From Bradyrhizobiaceae bacterium (lineage in GTDB: Bacteria; Bacteroidota; Ignavibacteria; Kapaibacteriales; Kapaibacteriaceae): a DNA stretch of 38,754 nt. The translations under genes were made by a program, and so were the position numbers. How positions within the stretch are numbered: position 1 is the first letter of the stretch; each line of letters starts with the position of its first letter. The stretch covers positions 1 through 38,754 of the forward strand of contig JAGFIZ010000014.1 of assembly GCA_024103135.1 (NCBI GenBank), in the 5' to 3' direction. Below are positions 35,864 through 38,754 of the stretch, piece after piece. Under the pieces are notes generated by a model. The model made no database searches, was not told the DNA's origin, and saw only the letters and a list, made by a program, of their open reading frames with translations.

Positions 35864-37012
35864 ATGCAGACTCAAGAGACCGAAAAACCATTCGTCGCAG
35901 CACGCGTTGTACAGCTTATCGTAAAACGTAAGTGGATTATTCTCATCATCGGTCTTGTGTCAGGGGTTGCCGGGTATTTGTATGCCCTCTCCCTCCCCAA
36001 CTACTACAAGAGTACGATCAATTGCGTTCCTGCTGCCAATGAGCAGTCCTTGCTTGGCGGCTCCCTTGGTAGTCTTGGTGGTGCGTTAAAGGATATTGGT
36101 CTCTCCAAACTCTCCAAAGGTTCGTCCGAATCGTTTGAGTTCATCGTTGTATTGTATACGCGCCAGATTCGAGACTCGATGATCCGCAAGTACGATTTGG
36201 TTCGGCAGTATGAAATGGAAGGTGAGCCAATGCACTATGTACGAGAGGCATTCGAGGACAACCTTGAGGTCAACCTCCGTGCAGAAGGCAACTACGAGAT
36301 CACCATCTGGAGTGAAAGCCCACAGCAAAGCGTGGAGATGTGTCAGTCCTTTGTGAACTATGCCAACGATGTTGCCAACGCCATCGCTCGCAAGGAGGCC
36401 CTTAAGACCACAGGATATCTGCAGAGTCGCATTCGCCTGATCGATAGTGCGTTGTCGGCTCTGTCCGACTCCATGGCCTACTACTCGAAAACCTACCTGA
36501 TGTTCTCGCCGATGGATCAAGCTAAGTCATCGGCAACGGCCCTGGCAGCAGCCAAGACCATGTTACTGGAACAAGAGACCGTGCTTGGACTATTGCAACG
36601 CTCGTATGGAGCAGATGATCCACAGACTAAGGCGCAGGCCGGGCTTGTCGAGCAGTTGCGTACGCAGTATAGTGACCTGACATCCAAGCCAGGCTTCGTT
36701 GGTGACTACAGCATCCGTGATGCCGCTGGCATTGGTTCAAGCTTTATGAAACTTGTTGCCGAGTTCGAAGCACATTCGAAGCTCAAGGCATTTATCCTTC
36801 CTACGTTAGAGCAGGCACAGTTGGATCAGGCAAAGTCGACTCCGAGTTTGATTGTGGTAGACGACCCCGTACCAGCCGAGAAGAAGGATAGACCAAAACG
36901 ATCGTTGTACGCTGCAGGTTCTGCTCTTGGTGCATCGCTGTTGGTCATCGCACTCATGTTGATCTGGTACTCACTGCGCGACCTTCTACGTCCGTTGAAA
37001 GAGAATGCCTGA
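35864..37012 (+). CDS. Wzz-type polysaccharide chain-length regulator
   Basis: The 382-residue product has the Wzz/PCP topology: a transmembrane helix near the N-terminus (about 24-45), a long periplasmic helical region, and a second transmembrane helix near the C-terminus (about 347-370). The Pro-rich segment DDPVPAEKKDRPKRS just before the second helix is a typical Wzz feature. The N-terminal extracytoplasmic part has a Gly/Leu-rich loop (LLGGSLGSLGGALKDIG). No tyrosine-kinase domain is fused, so it is a PCP-1/PCP-2b-like form without the kinase. It sets chain length for O-antigen or exopolysaccharide with the polymerase encoded next; its stop overlaps that start by eight bases. Confidence 0.85.
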   Translation: MQTQETEKPFVAARVVQLIVKRKWIILIIGLVSGVAGYLYALSLPNYYKSTINCVPAANEQSLLGGSLGSLGGALKDIGLSKLSKGSSESFEFIVVLYTRQIRDSMIRKYDLVRQYEMEGEPMHYVREAFEDNLEVNLRAEGNYEITIWSESPQQSVEMCQSFVNYANDVANAIARKEALKTTGYLQSRIRLIDSALSALSDSMAYYSKTYLMFSPMDQAKSSATALAAAKTMLLEQETVLGLLQRSYGADDPQTKAQAGLVEQLRTQYSDLTSKPGFVGDYSIRDAAGIGSSFMKLVAEFEAHSKLKAFILPTLEQAQLDQAKSTPSLIVVDDPVPAEKKDRPKRSLYAAGSALGASLLVIALMLIWYSLRDLLRPLKENA

Positions 37013-38378
37013 CGTACCCCTCCTTGCCTGGCTACCAATAGCAATTTCTGCCGGGATACTCTTTGCTTGGGCCATGAGTACCAAACCAAAGGTCTGGCTC
37101 GGCACGGTAGTGCTGTTGCTCCCGGTCTTCCTTGCCGACACGGGCGTCGGGCTTAGTGTTTCCGAGGCAATTGTTGCAGGACTCATCATAGGATCGTCCT
37201 TAACGTGGGCAATTGCTCACCTAGCTGTTGGAAAACGCCTTATTCGATCCTGGGCGGATTTCTTTGTTGTTGCATTCATCGTCCTTTCCGCTACGAACTT
37301 CATCGTCGCAGTCTGTAACGAAGGGAAACTCGATCGGTGGTTATTCGAATGGATGTTATTCCTGATCATGTTCCTGTACTTCCCATTACGCGAGGTGTTT
37401 GGACAGGACAGAGAGAGTCTCAAACAACTACTTGTGCTTTGCGCCATTACAACCGTTGGGATGTTGGCATTCAGCATTTATGAATGGACGCATCGAAGCA
37501 GTGGTATTCTGATATATGCCTATCAGCTTATCGATTCACGGAGCAGACTCTTTGCGCCTGTGTTTGTGTTTGCCTTGGCCATCGGTATACCGATGTATTT
37601 CCATGTTAGAAGGCGGTCTGCCAAGCTCGCTCTATTCCTTTGCATCTTCTTGAATCTTGCCGGCCTTGCACAGTCAATGACACGGTCATTGTGGGGTGCA
37701 TTTGCCGTTTCACTGGCACTTACGATCCCGTTTCTAAGTCTCAAGGAGAACTTCAAGCTTCTGGTCACTAGTCTCGCTATTGCAGCAGCTGTCTATGGAA
37801 CCGCCATGGTTGTAGCCCCTCGTATTACTGAACTGGCGGTTAAACTCACGTTTAAACGACTTGGGGAGGCATCACTATCGGGTGGTGACTACTCTTTTGA
37901 GACGAGGACGAACGAGATTGATGTAATCTGGCGCGACATCAAGCGGTTTCCTCTGTCTGGTTCCGGAGTCCAGGCTCAACTGCTGTCATGGGATCCTATT
38001 GTTCAGTTTCACTGGCGCAAGAGCTTTGTGCACATTGGGTATGCAGGACTCCTCTTTAAGGTTGGAGCTGGTCTCACTCTGCTCATGATGGCGATGCTTG
38101 TAGCATTTTCGATACAATCAACACGCCTTGCTATCAAGTACTTCAAGCGGGGCTCATGCGATCCACTACTCCGAAGTCTGGCCATTGGCGTCTTTGCATT
38201 CCAACCAGTGTTGTACAGTTTTATCCTTGTTGCTGGGTTCTTTGACCAGCGCTATGGGATGGCAATTCTTGCCATTATGTTTGCGTTCATTGGTATACTA
38301 ACAAAGCTCTTGTCGCGTCCGCAACCCCCAGCAATGCTACCTAGCCCCCTTCAACCAATTCCTTTGCACGTTCAATGA
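37005..38378 (+). CDS. O-antigen ligase / Wzy-like polysaccharide polymerase
   Basis: The 457-residue product has about ten to twelve predicted transmembrane helices and a large periplasmic loop (about 285-345), the topology of O-antigen ligases (WaaL) and polymerases (Wzy). The segment AQSMTRSLWGAFAVSL stands where these proteins have a conserved TxSRGxW-type motif, and the loop contains FPLSGSGVQAQL, like their HxxxxGxG region. Whether it polymerises repeat units or transfers them to lipid A core or protein cannot be decided. It overlaps the Wzz-like gene by eight bases and the PBP2 gene by four (ATGA), so all three are coupled. Position after a Wzz favours polymerase. Confidence 0.82.
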   Translation: MPDVPLLAWLPIAISAGILFAWAMSTKPKVWLGTVVLLLPVFLADTGVGLSVSEAIVAGLIIGSSLTWAIAHLAVGKRLIRSWADFFVVAFIVLSATNFIVAVCNEGKLDRWLFEWMLFLIMFLYFPLREVFGQDRESLKQLLVLCAITTVGMLAFSIYEWTHRSSGILIYAYQLIDSRSRLFAPVFVFALAIGIPMYFHVRRRSAKLALFLCIFLNLAGLAQSMTRSLWGAFAVSLALTIPFLSLKENFKLLVTSLAIAAAVYGTAMVVAPRITELAVKLTFKRLGEASLSGGDYSFETRTNEIDVIWRDIKRFPLSGSGVQAQLLSWDPIVQFHWRKSFVHIGYAGLLFKVGAGLTLLMMAMLVAFSIQSTRLAIKYFKRGSCDPLLRSLAIGVFAFQPVLYSFILVAGFFDQRYGMAILAIMFAFIGILTKLLSRPQPPAMLPSPLQPIPLHVQ

Positions 38379-38754
38379 TCCAGTCTCCATTTGGTGGTGA
38401 GTTTGGCTCACTTGGACGTCAGCGCTTATTTACTTGGCTGGTCTTGACGCTTGCCCTGATGTTCGGACTCCGCCTTGCATGGTTACAGATCGTGCAAGGT
38501 GGGGCTTATCGGTTAAAGGCGGAAGCACAGGCCATCAAGCAAATCAAGGTTGAACCTTTTCGCGGCGTGATGATCGATCGGAATGGCAAGATTGTCGTTC
38601 AGAATTCACCAGGATTTTCGGTAGCCATAACCCCGTATCAGTTTACCGAAGAGTCTGCCCAAGTGCTGGCTTCTATCCTTGCCGTACCTGACTCGGTCAT
38701 TATCCAGGAAGTACGGAAGGCAGCGTTAAAGAACAAGTTCAATCCAGTCAAGAT
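38375..38754 (+). CDS. mrdA: Penicillin-binding protein 2 (3' end outside window)
   Basis: Only the first 126 codons are visible. They show a cytoplasmic start, a transmembrane anchor (about 19-40, TWLVLTLALMFGLRLAWLQI), and the start of the PBP dimerisation domain with the conserved FRGVMIDRNGKIV and NSPGFSVAITP segments typical of PBP2/MrdA, the transpeptidase of the elongation machinery. The transpeptidase domain is beyond the window, so PBP3 cannot be fully excluded. Its ATG overlaps the stop of the polymerase-like gene (ATGA). A PBP2 gene coupled to Wzz/Wzy-type genes instead of mreCD is unusual. Confidence 0.85.
   Translation, partial: MIQSPFGGEFGSLGRQRLFTWLVLTLALMFGLRLAWLQIVQGGAYRLKAEAQAIKQIKVEPFRGVMIDRNGKIVVQNSPGFSVAITPYQFTEESAQVLASILAVPDSVIIQEVRKAALKNKFNPVK

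Overview
The window looks like a chromosomal piece of a bacterium from the Bacteroidota/Chlorobi side of the tree, most like the Ignavibacteria-Kapabacteria lineage. This is inferred from gene content, not from a marker tree. The supporting signs are: secreted proteins ending in type IX secretion (T9SS)-like sorting tails; ASH/Hydin-type (choice-of-anchor D) repeats and an IgGFc-binding-like protein; the DUF4159/DUF4175 pair; a DUF4918/SMUG2-like glycosylase; Bacteroidota-style promoter elements (TTG...TAnnTTTG) and few clear Shine-Dalgarno sites. Coding density is very high: no gap reaches 300 bases (largest about 200) and many genes overlap by 1-16 bases. I see no insertion sequence, phage, CRISPR array or rRNA.

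Layout. (1) 1-3103: two tandem paralogues of an unrecognised all-helical repeat protein, the first cut by the window edge, plus a possible remnant of another copy's 3' end. (2) 3189-8408, minus strand: rsmG, DUF4159, DUF4175 and a small DMT/SMR-like membrane protein, reading as one operon. (3) 8443-21316, plus strand: a GT2 glycosyltransferase, endonuclease III (nth), then an envelope cassette: OmpA-like protein, a 1438-aa VWA/seven-blade WD40/ASH surface protein with a sorting tail, a second OmpA-like paralogue, a GT4 glycosyltransferase and an IgGFc-binding-like secreted protein. (4) 21306-32320, minus strand, a nearly gapless run in transcription order: queA, M32 carboxypeptidase, SMUG2-like glycosylase, tRNA-Thr(CGT), DUF4920 lipoprotein, an RsbU/RsbV/RsbW-type partner-switching module, then the cytochrome c maturation genes ccmC, ccmD, ccmE, a second CcmE-like gene and ccmF. 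(5) 32525-34549: uvrB. (6) 34641-38754: surface polysaccharide genes (GT4; divergent Wzz-like and Wzy/O-antigen-ligase-like) running into the start of a penicillin-binding protein 2 gene.

How the genes may work together. The ccm block should deliver and ligate haem to c-type cytochromes. Its CcmE carries Cys-x3-Tyr instead of the usual His-x3-Tyr, and it is followed by a second CcmE-like OB-fold protein with no haem-ligand tail. The OmpA / WD40-ASH / OmpA / GT4 / IgGFc group is translationally coupled and is the best candidate here for an undescribed multi-protein surface structure, probably exported by T9SS. The two largest secreted proteins share a short cysteine motif just before their C-terminal tails. 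The partner-switch genes probably control a sigma factor or another output encoded outside the window.
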